A DNA stretch of 64,000 nt from Microbulbifer agarilyticus (GTDB lineage Bacteria > Pseudomonadota > Gammaproteobacteria > Pseudomonadales > Cellvibrionaceae): contig NZ_CP019650.1 of assembly GCF_001999945.1 (NCBI RefSeq), forward strand, positions 1,922,001 through 1,986,000. The letters are read 5' to 3'. The position numbers and the translations under genes are program-made. Each line of letters starts with the position of its first letter. The first letter of the stretch is position 1. Shown here one piece after another: positions 35,016-45,137 of the stretch. The notes under the pieces were generated by a model that had not been told where the DNA came from, did not search any database, and saw only the letters and a list, made by a program, of their open reading frames with translations.

Positions 35016-35591
35016 ATGCCACGCGAAATCTGCCCCACCTGCCAGCGCCCACGCAATATGTGCTATTGCGGTGCCCTGGTGCGTATTCCCAGCCGTATCA
35101 AGGTGCTCATTATTCAGCACCCGCAAGAGCAGAAGCACCCGTTCAACACGGGGCGTATGGCGCATCTCTGTTTGGATAACAGCGAGCTGGTGGTAGCGGA
35201 AACCCTTTCTGAAGAATCGCTCAAACAGCTGCTAAAACCGCATTCGGCGTTGCTTTATCCGTCCCTTAGTTGGTTACCTCCAGTTGCAGCCATCGAGCCA
35301 GGCAGTCCGCAGGGCGAGGAGCTCGAGCAACTGGTGGTGGTAGATGCAACCTGGCGAAAGTCGAAGAAGATGCTGCACTTACAGCCGTTACTGCAGCAGT
35401 TGCCGCGGGTGAGCTTTTCCGGTGATATGTCATCCAATTATCAGGTGCGCAAATCATCTATGGAAAATAGCCTGTCTACGATCGAGAGTATTGCATTGGC
35501 GATGCAGCAGCTTGAACCGGAGGGAGATTTTGAGCGTATTCTGCAACCATTCAATGACATGGTATCCCGGCAGGTAGCAAACCACCGATGA
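35016..35591 (+). CDS. DTW-domain protein (TapT-like tRNA aminocarboxypropyltransferase)
   Basis: 191 residues. CPTCQRPRNMCYC at the N-terminus is the Cys cluster of the family and VVVDATWRKSKKM is its DTW-type motif (D-x-T-W). Family members such as TapT transfer the aminocarboxypropyl group of SAM to uridine 47 of tRNA. ATG 35016 is preferred to TTG 34989. It overlaps the ABC ATPase gene by four bases and so may share its transcript. Confidence 0.85.
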   Translation: MPREICPTCQRPRNMCYCGALVRIPSRIKVLIIQHPQEQKHPFNTGRMAHLCLDNSELVVAETLSEESLKQLLKPHSALLYPSLSWLPPVAAIEPGSPQGEELEQLVVVDATWRKSKKMLHLQPLLQQLPRVSFSGDMSSNYQVRKSSMENSLSTIESIALAMQQLEPEGDFERILQPFNDMVSRQVANHR

Positions 35592-36274
35592 AAGAGCCCT
35601 TGATTCGAGCCCGCAACCTCAGCCGCTCCTACGGTGGCGCAAATGCCCCTGTTCGTGTATTGCGTGGCGCATCGCTTGAATTGTATGCGGGCGAAGCGGT
35701 GGCAGTGATCGGGCCTTCTGGCTCGGGCAAAAGTACTTTGTTGAATCTGCTGAACGGCCTGATGGCACCGGATGAGGGTGAGTTGGAAATATTAGGCAGA
35801 GCGTCTTCCCAACTCACCGACAATGATTGGGCGCAACTGCGCCGCCGGCACATTGCCACGCTGTTTCAGGACGGCAACTTGATTCCCACGCTTATGGTTG
35901 CGCGCAATATTGCCTTTCGCGCCGGTTTGGCTGGACTGGCAGAGCACGATGGCGCGGCGTTGATGGAGCGTCTAGATATTGCGGCTACCGCGGGGCGTTA
36001 CCCGGATCAACTTTCCGGCGGCCAGCGCCAGCGTGCGGCACTGGCCTGTGCTTTTGCCATGCAGCCGAAGCTGATCCTCGCCGATGAGCCCACCGGCAGC
36101 CTCGATTACGCTACCACCCAGCGGGTTACCCCCCTGTTCTTTGATGCCATTCGCGAGCGCGATGTGGGCGCGTTGATCGTCACCCATAACCCGGAATTAG
36201 CCGAACGCTGCGACCGGATACTGGAGCTGCGCGAAGGAGCCCTGCGTCCATGGGACTCGGCACTGTCTTCCTAA
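35588..36274 (+). CDS. ABC transporter ATP-binding protein (MacB/LolD type)
   Basis: 228 residues with Walker A GPSGSGKST (42-50), signature LSGGQRQR, Walker B LILADEP and the VTHN switch. It resembles LolD/MacB ATPases that drive FtsX-type permeases without a transport channel. The next gene, overlapping by 25 bases, is such a permease. Together with the AttH-like lipoprotein this forms a conserved three-gene set. Confidence 0.9.
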   Translation: MKEPLIRARNLSRSYGGANAPVRVLRGASLELYAGEAVAVIGPSGSGKSTLLNLLNGLMAPDEGELEILGRASSQLTDNDWAQLRRRHIATLFQDGNLIPTLMVARNIAFRAGLAGLAEHDGAALMERLDIAATAGRYPDQLSGGQRQRAALACAFAMQPKLILADEPTGSLDYATTQRVTPLFFDAIRERDVGALIVTHNPELAERCDRILELREGALRPWDSALSS

Positions 36275-38682
36275 GCCATTACCGCCGCCATCCGGCACAG
36301 TTGCTCGGACTGTTGCTGATTCTGGTGTGCGCCGCAACTTTATGGAGTGGCGTGCGGGCGCTGACTGATTCCGCGGCAAGTGCGGCAAAGAAGTCCAGCG
36401 AATTACTTGAACCATTGTTGCGTGTTGAGCGTGACGATGGGCGCGAGCTAACGGTGGAAGATTTCGCCGCTCTGCGTCGCGCCGGACTATGCGTGGCACC
36501 ACAATTACGTGTGCAGTTTGCAGACCGCGCAGCCCCCGATGTAATTGGCATCGATCCGTTTACTGCCGGTTGCCTGCGGCAGTTCAGTGATACCGATGAG
36601 GGGGGCGACTCTGAATCTAGCGCTGATGTGGCGGTAGTCGAAAAACTCATTACCTCCTGGGACAAGCCGCTATTACTTGGCGCCGCGGAAGATTTCGGAA
36701 AATGGAAGGCATTGGCGCTTCCTGGATCAGGAGGGGTTGAGTTCGAAGCGCTGGAAGGTGTACCCCGGAATCAGCTGTTTGCAGATATCTCCGTCGCGCA
36801 GGAATTTGCATCGGCTAATCGAAATACCCTTGCTATATTGCTGCCCGCCTCAGAGCTGGGCGTCAAACAGCTGCCGTCTGGGTACCGCACCGAGGTGGAA
36901 GACTATGGCGTTGAACCGGCACCGCTGGTCGACGCATTTCTGCTTAGCCTGAATGCGCTTGGCGTTTTGACACTATTGGTCGCGGCGCTACTGGTGCGCA
37001 GTGTGTATCGCTTCGCCCTCGAACAGCGGCGTCGCAGCCTGGATATTCTGGTGCGCTGTGGTATCCCGCAAAATAAATTGCGTATTGCGCTGATCGTCGA
37101 GGTGTTGTTAGTCGCGCTCGTCGGGGGGACCATCGGCGTATGGCTAGGGGAGCGCCTGGCGTCCGGACTCGCCGATGGCTTTTCCGGGACTCTCAGTGGT
37201 CTTTTCAGCGTGCAGGCACTCGCGCAAAGCCGCCTTACGCTTATGTCCTGGTTGGGCATGGTGCTGATTCTGGCTTTTGTTGTGGGCTGGGCCTGTTTTG
37301 ATTTGCTTTCTGCCTCAGGCCGCCAAGGTACCCATAAAAATCCGTTTCGAGCGACGTCCGAACAGGGTGAGGGTGGGGGCAGAGAACGCAACTGGCGCGT
37401 ATTGATCGCACTCCTGTTGGTCGTGGTCTCTTTAGTTACCTTGCTGTCCACCTTTACCCTTTGGCTGATATTTGCGGCGACTCTGGGGTGCCTTATCGGC
37501 TGCGGTATGTTGCTGCCGGAGATGCTGAACGGCCTGCTGGCATTTGCCGAGCGCGTTACCCAGCGGCCGTTGCTGGAGTGGTCCTTCTCAGAAATGCGCG
37601 CCTTGTGCCGGTTACTGAGTTTGCCGCTTACCGCACTTGCCTTTGCCATTGCGACTGCAATTGGTGTGCAAGCGATGGTTTCTGGTTTCGAATCCACGTT
37701 TGATCGCTGGCTGGACCAGCGGCTGCAGGGCGACCTCTACCTCGACCCCGGGCAGCAGGTGGATACAAACGAGTGGCAGCAGCGCCTGCAAAAGTTACCC
37801 GGTGTTTCTGCGGTGTTGCCAATGGTGCGTGGGCGCGCGGTGCTGGAGTCGTCCCATTCTCAGAAGCAGATCGATGTCTTCGCTATCGATCCAAAGTCAC
37901 CACTGTTGCAGGACTGGCCATTTCTCAGTGCTGAACCAAATCTATGGCAGCGCGTGCATAGCGGTGGCGTTTTGATTAATGAACAGCTCGCAAGGCGGGA
38001 ATCACTAGGGTTGGGGGATCAGCTTCAGTTCAAGCTTGGCGACACCTCTGATACTCGAACCGTTGTCGGTATTTACGCAGACTACGGACGCCCACAGGGC
38101 GAACTGATGTTGCCGCTTGCGCAAGTGCACGATGCGCTGCCCGAGCGTTATACCCGTTTCGTGTTGGGGTTAACCGATCCCGCTGATGAGGTTTGGCGGG
38201 ATTGGTTGGATGCATACCCCTGGCTTCAGGAGAGCGATTTGCGTGACCAACAGGAACTCAAACGAGCAGCCAATGCTGCCTTCTCGCGTACTTTCCAGTT
38301 AACCCGATTATTGAATGGGTTAACTCTCGTGTTAGCGGGCACCGCACTCGCGTTAATGGGACTGGTCATATTCCGCTTGCGCCAATCCAGTTATACCTTG
38401 CTTTATGTCAGTGGCGTACCACGCGCAAGTCTGCGCCGTCGCTTGATAGCCCACAGTATTCTGGTGACGGGGCTACTCGCGATATTGGCGGTACCGCTTG
38501 GTTTGTTCCTGAGCTGGGTGCTGGTGGCGCGGGTCAACCCGGCAGCTTTTGGCTGGGCGCTGCCGCTGCATTTCTATCCGATGTTTTGGCTACAGGTTTG
38601 GGGCGTATGCCTGCTGATTGGAGCAGCAGTCGGTTTACTGGCCGGTAATCCGGTACGGTTGGAGACCCTCAAGAATGAATAG
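36250..38682 (+). CDS. FtsX-family ABC permease
   Basis: 810 residues with two FtsX domains. An N-terminal TM and periplasmic domain precede TM groups at about 225-245, 275-300 and 330-350, and a mid-chain pair around 375-425; a second MacB-like periplasmic region (residues about 490-660) leads to three C-terminal helices (LLNGLTLVLAGTALALMGLV, ILVTGLLAILAVPLGLFL, MFWLQVWGVCLLIGAAVG). It probably works as a mechanotransmitter or lipoprotein exporter with the upstream ATPase. It overlaps both neighbours. Confidence 0.85.
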   Translation: MGLGTVFLSHYRRHPAQLLGLLLILVCAATLWSGVRALTDSAASAAKKSSELLEPLLRVERDDGRELTVEDFAALRRAGLCVAPQLRVQFADRAAPDVIGIDPFTAGCLRQFSDTDEGGDSESSADVAVVEKLITSWDKPLLLGAAEDFGKWKALALPGSGGVEFEALEGVPRNQLFADISVAQEFASANRNTLAILLPASELGVKQLPSGYRTEVEDYGVEPAPLVDAFLLSLNALGVLTLLVAALLVRSVYRFALEQRRRSLDILVRCGIPQNKLRIALIVEVLLVALVGGTIGVWLGERLASGLADGFSGTLSGLFSVQALAQSRLTLMSWLGMVLILAFVVGWACFDLLSASGRQGTHKNPFRATSEQGEGGGRERNWRVLIALLLVVVSLVTLLSTFTLWLIFAATLGCLIGCGMLLPEMLNGLLAFAERVTQRPLLEWSFSEMRALCRLLSLPLTALAFAIATAIGVQAMVSGFESTFDRWLDQRLQGDLYLDPGQQVDTNEWQQRLQKLPGVSAVLPMVRGRAVLESSHSQKQIDVFAIDPKSPLLQDWPFLSAEPNLWQRVHSGGVLINEQLARRESLGLGDQLQFKLGDTSDTRTVVGIYADYGRPQGELMLPLAQVHDALPERYTRFVLGLTDPADEVWRDWLDAYPWLQESDLRDQQELKRAANAAFSRTFQLTRLLNGLTLVLAGTALALMGLVIFRLRQSSYTLLYVSGVPRASLRRRLIAHSILVTGLLAILAVPLGLFLSWVLVARVNPAAFGWALPLHFYPMFWLQVWGVCLLIGAAVGLLAGNPVRLETLKNE

Positions 38683-39778
38683 CCGCGCAGTTGTTTCTAC
38701 CTGGCTCACTGCGCTGGTCTTGTTGCTGGCTGCCTGTAGCGAAGAGCCATCGACTTCCTCCACCATGAGCGCACTCACCGATCCTCCGCAGGGTTTCAAG
38801 CAGGCGCACCCAGGAATGCCGGTTGTGCTCCCACAAGATATGGGTGCGCACCCGGAATTCCGCCTGGAGTGGTGGTACCTCACTGCGAATCTGGAGGATG
38901 CGGACGGTGAGCAATTCGGGGTGCAGTGGACCCTGTTTCGCAACGGCATCAAGCCGGGCCCGTATTCCAGTGGTGAGCAGGAGCGCAAACTCGATTGGCG
39001 GCGCAACGAAGTGTGGTTCGCGCATACGGCGGTGAGTCGTCCCAACCAGCATTGGTTCGCGGATCGAGCTGCGCGCGGTGGCAATGGACAAGCCGATGTA
39101 ACTGCCGAGCCGTTTCACGCATGGATTGATCACTGGCAGCTGGCATCTGATCAGGATGGCGTTTGGACACTTGAGGTGGTTGAGCGGGAGTTTCGCTTCC
39201 GCCTTCGTATACAGCCGCGATTACCGCCAATCTTCCACGGTGAACAGGGCTTTAGCGCAAAATCCGCCGGGGGCGGTGGCTCGATGTATTTCAGCTACCC
39301 GGATCTGGCGATTGAAGGCGAAGTAGCATTCCTCGATAACGAAGAGACCGAAACCTTTACGGTAAAAGGGCAGGGTTGGTTCGACCGCGAGTGGAGCAGC
39401 CAGTACCTGAAAGAAGACCAGACCGGCTGGGACTGGATGGCCCTGCATCTGGATGACAAGCGCCACCTGATGGTGTTCCGCGTGCGTGGCGCAGAAGATT
39501 TCTATTCCGCCACACTGGTGGCCGCAGATGGGACGACGACGCCGTTGAAACCGGGAGATTTCACCCTCAGCGCCATGGATTATCGGAATACCCGCTATGG
39601 CCGGGTGCCGGTGGTGTGGCGGCTTACCGTGCCCTCGGCAAATCTCGAACTCGACGTTCATTCCTGGCCTGGTGAATACTGGAATACGGGAGCTATGCGC
39701 TATTGGGAGGGGCCGGTCACGGTCAAGGGCAGTCATAGCGGCGCTGGGTATCTGGAAATGACCGGGTACGGCGATTAA
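38675..39778 (+). CDS. AttH/CrtC-type lipocalin-like lipoprotein
   Basis: About 367 residues from ATG 38675, which overlaps the permease stop; an upstream in-frame start lacks a signal peptide. Lipobox LLAAC (Cys21). The body carries the family marks FRLEWWYLTANLED, FGVQWTLFRNG, WFAHTAVSR, GWFDREWSSQYL and GWDWMALHLDDKRHLMVFRVR. This AttH/carotenoid-hydratase-like fold is two stacked lipocalins and likely binds a hydrophobic molecule. With an ATPase and FtsX permease it recalls the attachment att genes of Agrobacterium; a cargo carrier role is inferred. Confidence 0.85.
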   Translation: MNSRAVVSTWLTALVLLLAACSEEPSTSSTMSALTDPPQGFKQAHPGMPVVLPQDMGAHPEFRLEWWYLTANLEDADGEQFGVQWTLFRNGIKPGPYSSGEQERKLDWRRNEVWFAHTAVSRPNQHWFADRAARGGNGQADVTAEPFHAWIDHWQLASDQDGVWTLEVVEREFRFRLRIQPRLPPIFHGEQGFSAKSAGGGGSMYFSYPDLAIEGEVAFLDNEETETFTVKGQGWFDREWSSQYLKEDQTGWDWMALHLDDKRHLMVFRVRGAEDFYSATLVAADGTTTPLKPGDFTLSAMDYRNTRYGRVPVVWRLTVPSANLELDVHSWPGEYWNTGAMRYWEGPVTVKGSHSGAGYLEMTGYGD

Positions 39779-39857
39779 CGCCACTTAAGGTCACTTGCAG
39801 TAGGAAAGTCAGGCCGGCTTACCTACAATACGCCGCCTTCCTCCAAATCGAGCTCAC

Positions 39858-41303
39858 TTGAGCCGACCCGAACCCCATATTCGAGCCTATACCGTGACTT
39901 CCTCAACTTCTGATAACGCCAACCCTAAAGATTTTCAGTCATTGCCGCTGAAACCAGCTTTGCTAAAGAACCTCAAGGATCTGGGCTACGCCCAATTGAC
40001 CGAGATCCAGGCGGCGGCATTGCCGGCGATGGTTGCGGGCAAGGATGTGATCGGCCAGGCCAAGACCGGTTCCGGTAAGACGGTGGCATTTGGTCTCGGC
40101 CTGTTGCAGAAACTGCGCGCCGAGCAATTTCGCGTGCAGGCGCTGGTATTGTGCCCGACTCGCGAGCTGGCCGATCAGGTAGCCCGGGAGCTGCGCAAAC
40201 TGGCGCGCGCGATTCACAACATCAAGATCCTCACTCTGTGTGGCGGTATGCCGTTTGGTCCGCAAATCGGCTCTCTCAAGCACGGTGCCCATATCGTGGT
40301 AGGTACGCCTGGCCGCATTGAGGATCACCTGCGCAAGGGCAATCTCGATCTGGGTAGTGTGGAGACTCTGGTGCTGGATGAAGCCGATCGTATGCTCGAC
40401 ATGGGTTTCCAGGCGGTGCTGGACGAGATCCTTGCTACCTTGCCGAAAAGTCGGCAGACCTTGCTGTTTTCTGCGACCTATCCAAAAACCATCGATGCGC
40501 TCGCCAGCCGCGTGCTCAGCAATCCGGTAAAAGTGGAAGTGGCTGCGGGTCACACCAAAAGTACCATCGAGCAGAAGTACTACAAGGTGCAAAACAATGA
40601 GGCGCGCCCGGCGGCTCTGTATCAATTGCTTGCCAATCACGATGCGTCATCGGCGCTTGTATTCTGTAACACCAAAAAGGAAACCGATGAGGCCGCCAAC
40701 GCGCTCAAGCGCGCAGGTTTCGCCGCGCTCGCGCTGCACGGCGATATGGAGCAGAAGGAACGCGACCGCACTTTGACCCTGTTTGCCAATGGCAGCGCGT
40801 CGATTCTTGTAGCCACCGATGTTGCCGCACGCGGGCTGGATATCGAAGAGCTACCCATCGTGGTGAACTACCACCTGTCGCGAGACCCAGAAGTGCATGT
40901 GCACCGGGTTGGCCGTACCGGACGGGCAGGGCAGAAGGGCGTGGCAATCTCTCTGGTCAGCAAGAAGGAAGTCTACAAACTCGAGCGTTTGGAAGAATTG
41001 ATGGGTCAGGAAATCCCTTTGCTGGACGTGCCTGATACCCCACAAGGCTTTGCCCCTGTTCGCCCAGTCATGACAACGCTGCAGATCGACGGCGGCAAAA
41101 AGCAGAAGGTCCGCGCTGGCGATGTGGTTGGCGCACTGACCGGTGAAGGTGGCATTGATGGCAAGCAGATCGGCAAAATTCAGCTGTTCGATTTCTCCAC
41201 CTTCGTAGCAGTGGAGCGCCCGGTGGCCAAAAAGGCCCTAAAAAAGCTCGCCAATGGCAAACTGAAAGGTCGCAACTTCCGCGCGCGTATTGTGGGTGTT
41301 TAA
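39858..41303 (+). CDS. dbpA: ATP-dependent RNA helicase DbpA
   Basis: DEAD-box helicase that acts on 23S rRNA during 50S assembly. Motifs: Q motif region AQLTEIQAAALP, AKTGSGKT, PTRELADQV, LDEADRMLDMGF, FSATY, HRVGRTGRAG. The C-terminal 75 residues (KVRAGDVVGALTGEGGIDGKQIGKIQ, FSTFVAVERP) are the DbpA RNA-binding domain that recognises hairpin 92. The 481-residue length is close to E. coli. The start is TTG 39858 or GTG 39894; no ribosome binding site decides it. Confidence 0.92.
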   Translation: MSRPEPHIRAYTVTSSTSDNANPKDFQSLPLKPALLKNLKDLGYAQLTEIQAAALPAMVAGKDVIGQAKTGSGKTVAFGLGLLQKLRAEQFRVQALVLCPTRELADQVARELRKLARAIHNIKILTLCGGMPFGPQIGSLKHGAHIVVGTPGRIEDHLRKGNLDLGSVETLVLDEADRMLDMGFQAVLDEILATLPKSRQTLLFSATYPKTIDALASRVLSNPVKVEVAAGHTKSTIEQKYYKVQNNEARPAALYQLLANHDASSALVFCNTKKETDEAANALKRAGFAALALHGDMEQKERDRTLTLFANGSASILVATDVAARGLDIEELPIVVNYHLSRDPEVHVHRVGRTGRAGQKGVAISLVSKKEVYKLERLEELMGQEIPLLDVPDTPQGFAPVRPVMTTLQIDGGKKQKVRAGDVVGALTGEGGIDGKQIGKIQLFDFSTFVAVERPVAKKALKKLANGKLKGRNFRARIVGV

Positions 41304-41320
41304 CCCAGAACATACTGAAC

Positions 41321-41344
41321 AGGGACGGCTCAGGGGAGAGCCGT
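41321..41344 (+). terminator. hairpin after dbpA
   Basis: A perfect nine-pair stem GGACGGCTC/GAGCCGTCC with a six-base loop, 18 bases past the dbpA stop, between convergent genes. It lacks a clear T run, so termination may be rho-assisted. Confidence 0.5.
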
Positions 41345-41381
41345 CCGCTCAATGCTACATGCTGAATAGCGTCTATTTCGC

Positions 41382-44300
41382 CTAGGGGCAGATGCTAACC
41401 TTTTCCCAGTAGCCGGGTCCTGATTCCAGTAATGTGGATGTTGCCGGGAACCATAATGAGCTGGAGCCCAGTGCATCGCCAGAGCCAACCGCACAAGCGC
41501 TGGATGTGAACAGGGTGCCACATTCTACTGCCCGGCCAGCACTGATATGTGTGGTATTCGCTGCAGTTTCACACGCGGTTGAAACCCGGGCCTGCAGTGT
41601 TTCCAGTGCACTGGCATTGCCCGCCGTATCGACAGCCTGAATCAAAATGGAATAGTCGCCTGCAGCAGGGGCTGTTGCGGTACATTCAAACTCTGCAACA
41701 CCTGAGCAAGTGAAGCTAAGCTCAGAAGACACACGCAATTCTTCCGCATCCCCATCCAAATCACTGACCGTTCCGGAAACTCGAATATCGTAGCCCTGTA
41801 CAGTGAGTGCTATCGATTCGATCACGGGTGGTTCGGGAACCGGCAGCAGGGTTGCGGTAAATGCTCGCGTTTGGCTCTCATTTCCTTTGGCGTCGCGCGC
41901 TAAAACAAAAAACGTATAGTCACCTGGCGGGCCGATAAGTGTGAAACTCGCGCTGAAGGTATGCGCTGGTGCATCGAAGCTAATGCCACTGGCTGGCGCG
42001 AGTTGTCCGGTACCTCCATGATTGCCGTCACTGTAGTGCAGCTCTAGCGTTTGAATATCGTCATCGACATCGATAAAGCTTGCATTGATATGTGCGGTAT
42101 CGGGGGCAACACGGCTCCAGCCAAAACCGGCGCGTTTGGGCGGGTGATCCCAGTGGCTTCGCACTACGTGAATGGTTCGCTGTACAACCTGACTGAGATT
42201 GTCGCTGCCATCGGTTGCTTGATAGGTCTTGGTGTAGGCGCCTTCCGTGTAGGTATCTGGGTCTGGTCCCGGTGTTACACGCGGGTAGCTATCCAGATCA
42301 TCTTCGACACGGTAACCGGGATCGATAAAATCATCGCCAATTTCGATTTCAATAGTATCTGCGCCGTTCAGGGTCAAGACAGGAGGCTGGGTATCGGTGA
42401 CGATCTCGACCTGTTGCTCGGCAACCGCAGTATTACCATCGCTATCAGTAAAGATTGCTGTCACGCGATACTGGCCATCATGGGATGCATCGACATTATG
42501 GTTGAACGCTTCCAGCGATAGGTATTGGAAGCCATCTTTCATATCCAGTGCGTAAGCGCTTGGATCAAACTCCCAATTGTCCCGGCGGTAAGTGCGCACC
42601 GTACTACGTTCCGCGGGTGTCGAGTTGTGCAAAGACTTGCCATTTGGCCGGTTCTCAAACTCGATCAGTGGTAATTCAGGATCCGCAATCCCAACGAGGC
42701 GAAATGCTCCACTCTCGGTTTCATTCCCGGCACTGTCAGAGACCGTGTAGCGAATTGCGCGCACCCCGAGGGTACTGGTATCGACCGGTGTGTAGGTAAC
42801 TGAATCGGTCAGGTCGCCATCGAGCAGGTCCCAGCCTACGTATCCCGGGTCTTGCCAGGGTTCGCCAACGCTATGCAGCGCTACATCGCACCACCAGAAA
42901 TCGCAGACTGGTCCCAGTAGCGCCAGCCGGGGCGGGGCGTCGTTTGCGAGTACATTGATTTTTTGTATCCAGGGCACTGCGGTCAGGTTACTGCTGTCGG
43001 CGACGCTAAACCGACGCAAATAGTACCCAGCGAGTCCGGTTTGCGGTGCGCCGCTATCGGAAATTCCGGTGGAGATGTCCCCGTCTTGCAGGTCGGTAGC
43101 GACAAGGTTAGGTTCTGGTGCCGTCTCACCTTCGCGCAAATAGATTTGTTGTTGTGATTCTCCTGCTAGCAGCGGCGGTGTGTTGCTCGGTGCACAGAGA
43201 TTAGTGGTGCTGAAAAAGTCTGGGTCAGACTCAAAAAGTAGCACCGGCTCCAGGGCGTAGTTTGTTCCTATGTACTCATTACTGCCTGCCGCGCAGAAAT
43301 TGATATAGCTCCCAGCACAGTAAACCGCACGCCCTGCGAGATGATGATTCATGGGGGTTGCGGTATGGCTCGGGCAGTGCCCGGATGGAATGTGGGTAAG
43401 CGCACTGTGCAGGTTGAGTCTGCCTCCGGAGAGCGTAATACCGGCCAATGCTTCCACTGGCTCTGCGCTTTCAACCAGTACCGCGCGCAACTCTTCCACG
43501 GAAAGCTCTGGGTATTGTGCGGCAACCAGCGCGGCGGCTCCGCTCACGAACGGGGCAGCCATGGAGGTGCCGCTATAACTTGCGTACTCTGATCCCGGCA
43601 CGGTCGAAAGAATATCTTTCCCAGGTGCCGCAATGTCAGCGCCGGTTTCGCCAAAATTGGAAAAATCTGCGCGCAGGTCTGCGCGAGTAGTGGCGGCTAC
43701 GGAAATCACATTGGGAGAATCGATGGTTGCAGGGGAGGTGACCTTTAGCGATTCATCCGCACTAAATCCGTTATTGCCCGCTGCGGCGACGAATAGCATA
43801 TCGGCTTCGCGCGCGTAGTGAACTGCATCGGCGATGGGGCGATTGAAGATTTCCTCGGCGACTGCGTCGGTGAATACAGCACCGTAAGAATTGTTGGAAA
43901 TTCGCGCGCCCATATCGGCAGCATAGAGGATGCCACTCACGATATCGGCGGTGTAGGCGGCTTTGGAGTTATCGGCGAAAACCTTGATCGCCATCAGTTT
44001 GGTTTTCCAGGTGACACCGGAAATACCTAGGCCGTTATTTCCCTCGGCACCAATAATTCCTGCAACGTGGGTACCGTGGCTGTCGGTATCCATGGGATCG
44101 GCGTCTTTGTTGGCAAAGTCATAGCCGTGTACATCATCAACGAAGCCATTGCCGTCATCGTCGATACCGTTATTGGGGATTTCTCCCTCGTTAACCCACA
44201 TGTTCGCGGCTAAATCGGGGTGCGTGTAATCAATGCCAGTATCAATTACGGCGACTACAATATCTTCCGCGGAATAGCGAATGGACCAGCCCAACTCCGC

Positions 44301-44774
44301 ATCGATGTCTGCACCTGAGGTACCGTCATCCTGTCCGGTGTTATGTAGCCCCCACAGCGCCGGTGACAAGTCGTTGGGTAGCGATTGCAGCTGGAATGCT
44401 GCGTTCGGAGCGACATATTCAATATCTGGATTATTTCTTAATGCCTCGAAGCTGGCGCCGGCTCTGGTGGCGTTCCCAAAGGTAACCAGTTGCCACGAGG
44501 CAAGCTGCTGGTTGAATGCCTGTAAATACTTCACCGGTGAGTAGACCGACTGGGTGGAAGTAAATTCATAGGGCTGCAAAATCTGGTTCCAGAGATTGCT
44601 GGTCGATCCTTCGCGAAACTTTACTAAAAGTTGGCGGCTGGCCAGGTTCGTCGTTGAGTCGGAGAGAGGGTTGGAGACAAATTGTGGAATCGTTGGCTGG
44701 TCTGTCACAGCGTTGAGCTGAGAGGAAAAAAATTGGAGAAAAGTGATCAAGCACAGCGTAGAAGATAATCGCAT
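41382..44774 (-). CDS. secreted subtilisin-like serine protease with Ig-like and AGRA-type Cys modules
   Basis: 1130 residues: signal peptide (MRLSSTLCLITFLQFF), inhibitor-like prodomain to about 135, then an S8 peptidase domain with Asp178 (VIDTGIDYTH), His233 (DSHGTHVAG) and Ser404 (SGTSMAAP). After it comes a Cys module at about 467-528 (CPSHTATPMNHHLAGRAVYC, ending CAP), several DUF5011/Ig-like repeats (PPVLTLNGADTIEIEIGDDF, DPGYRVEDDLDSYP), and a second copy of the Cys module at the extreme C-terminus (TTHISAGRAVEC). The AGRA module also ends some secreted PHB depolymerases and chitinases and may bind surfaces. It probably degrades extracellular protein. Confidence 0.9.
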   Translation of the reverse strand: MRLSSTLCLITFLQFFSSQLNAVTDQPTIPQFVSNPLSDSTTNLASRQLLVKFREGSTSNLWNQILQPYEFTSTQSVYSPVKYLQAFNQQLASWQLVTFGNATRAGASFEALRNNPDIEYVAPNAAFQLQSLPNDLSPALWGLHNTGQDDGTSGADIDAELGWSIRYSAEDIVVAVIDTGIDYTHPDLAANMWVNEGEIPNNGIDDDGNGFVDDVHGYDFANKDADPMDTDSHGTHVAGIIGAEGNNGLGISGVTWKTKLMAIKVFADNSKAAYTADIVSGILYAADMGARISNNSYGAVFTDAVAEEIFNRPIADAVHYAREADMLFVAAAGNNGFSADESLKVTSPATIDSPNVISVAATTRADLRADFSNFGETGADIAAPGKDILSTVPGSEYASYSGTSMAAPFVSGAAALVAAQYPELSVEELRAVLVESAEPVEALAGITLSGGRLNLHSALTHIPSGHCPSHTATPMNHHLAGRAVYCAGSYINFCAAGSNEYIGTNYALEPVLLFESDPDFFSTTNLCAPSNTPPLLAGESQQQIYLREGETAPEPNLVATDLQDGDISTGISDSGAPQTGLAGYYLRRFSVADSSNLTAVPWIQKINVLANDAPPRLALLGPVCDFWWCDVALHSVGEPWQDPGYVGWDLLDGDLTDSVTYTPVDTSTLGVRAIRYTVSDSAGNETESGAFRLVGIADPELPLIEFENRPNGKSLHNSTPAERSTVRTYRRDNWEFDPSAYALDMKDGFQYLSLEAFNHNVDASHDGQYRVTAIFTDSDGNTAVAEQQVEIVTDTQPPVLTLNGADTIEIEIGDDFIDPGYRVEDDLDSYPRVTPGPDPDTYTEGAYTKTYQATDGSDNLSQVVQRTIHVVRSHWDHPPKRAGFGWSRVAPDTAHINASFIDVDDDIQTLELHYSDGNHGGTGQLAPASGISFDAPAHTFSASFTLIGPPGDYTFFVLARDAKGNESQTRAFTATLLPVPEPPVIESIALTVQGYDIRVSGTVSDLDGDAEELRVSSELSFTCSGVAEFECTATAPAAGDYSILIQAVDTAGNASALETLQARVSTACETAANTTHISAGRAVECGTLFTSSACAVGSGDALGSSSLWFPATSTLLESGPGYWEKVSICP

Positions 44775-45088
44775 GTCATACTCCCTTTTAATGACAGTTG
44801 CTTAGTGCTAGTGCGCTTCAGAGTTGCTCGTTAACCATCTTGCTTCCCTTTTGAGGCACGCGAAATCTCTCATGATCGCGGCGCCATTATATTCTCGCGG
44901 GGTCTTTTTACCCTGAGACCTTCGTATCTCATGCTTAAGTTGTAGAACGACCGATCAAATATGTATTTGAATGGGGGAGGGCCTTCTCTTAGTAATTTGG
45001 TGAAGGCTGGATTGGATTGGTTGCGCCGATAATGAACTTTCGGTTGAAAGGTCGGGAGTGCGGTGGGGAAATTGACTAGGGAAAATAG
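44775..45088. promoter_or_regulatory. gap upstream of the protease gene
   Basis: No gene seen. It should contain the minus-strand protease promoter near 44775-44950. The right end adjoins the terminator of the oligopeptidase gene at 45089-45119. Confidence 0.4.
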
Positions 45089-45119
45089 AGGCCCGATACA
45101 TAAAGTACGTATCGGGCCT
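45089..45119 (-). terminator. rho-independent terminator of the oligopeptidase gene
   Basis: AGGCCCGATAC and GTATCGGGCCT form a perfect 11-pair stem around a nine-base loop, followed on the minus strand by CTATTTTCC. It lies 18 bases past the stop at 45138. Confidence 0.8.
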
Positions 45120-45137
45120 GCGGTTTAAATGCCGTAG

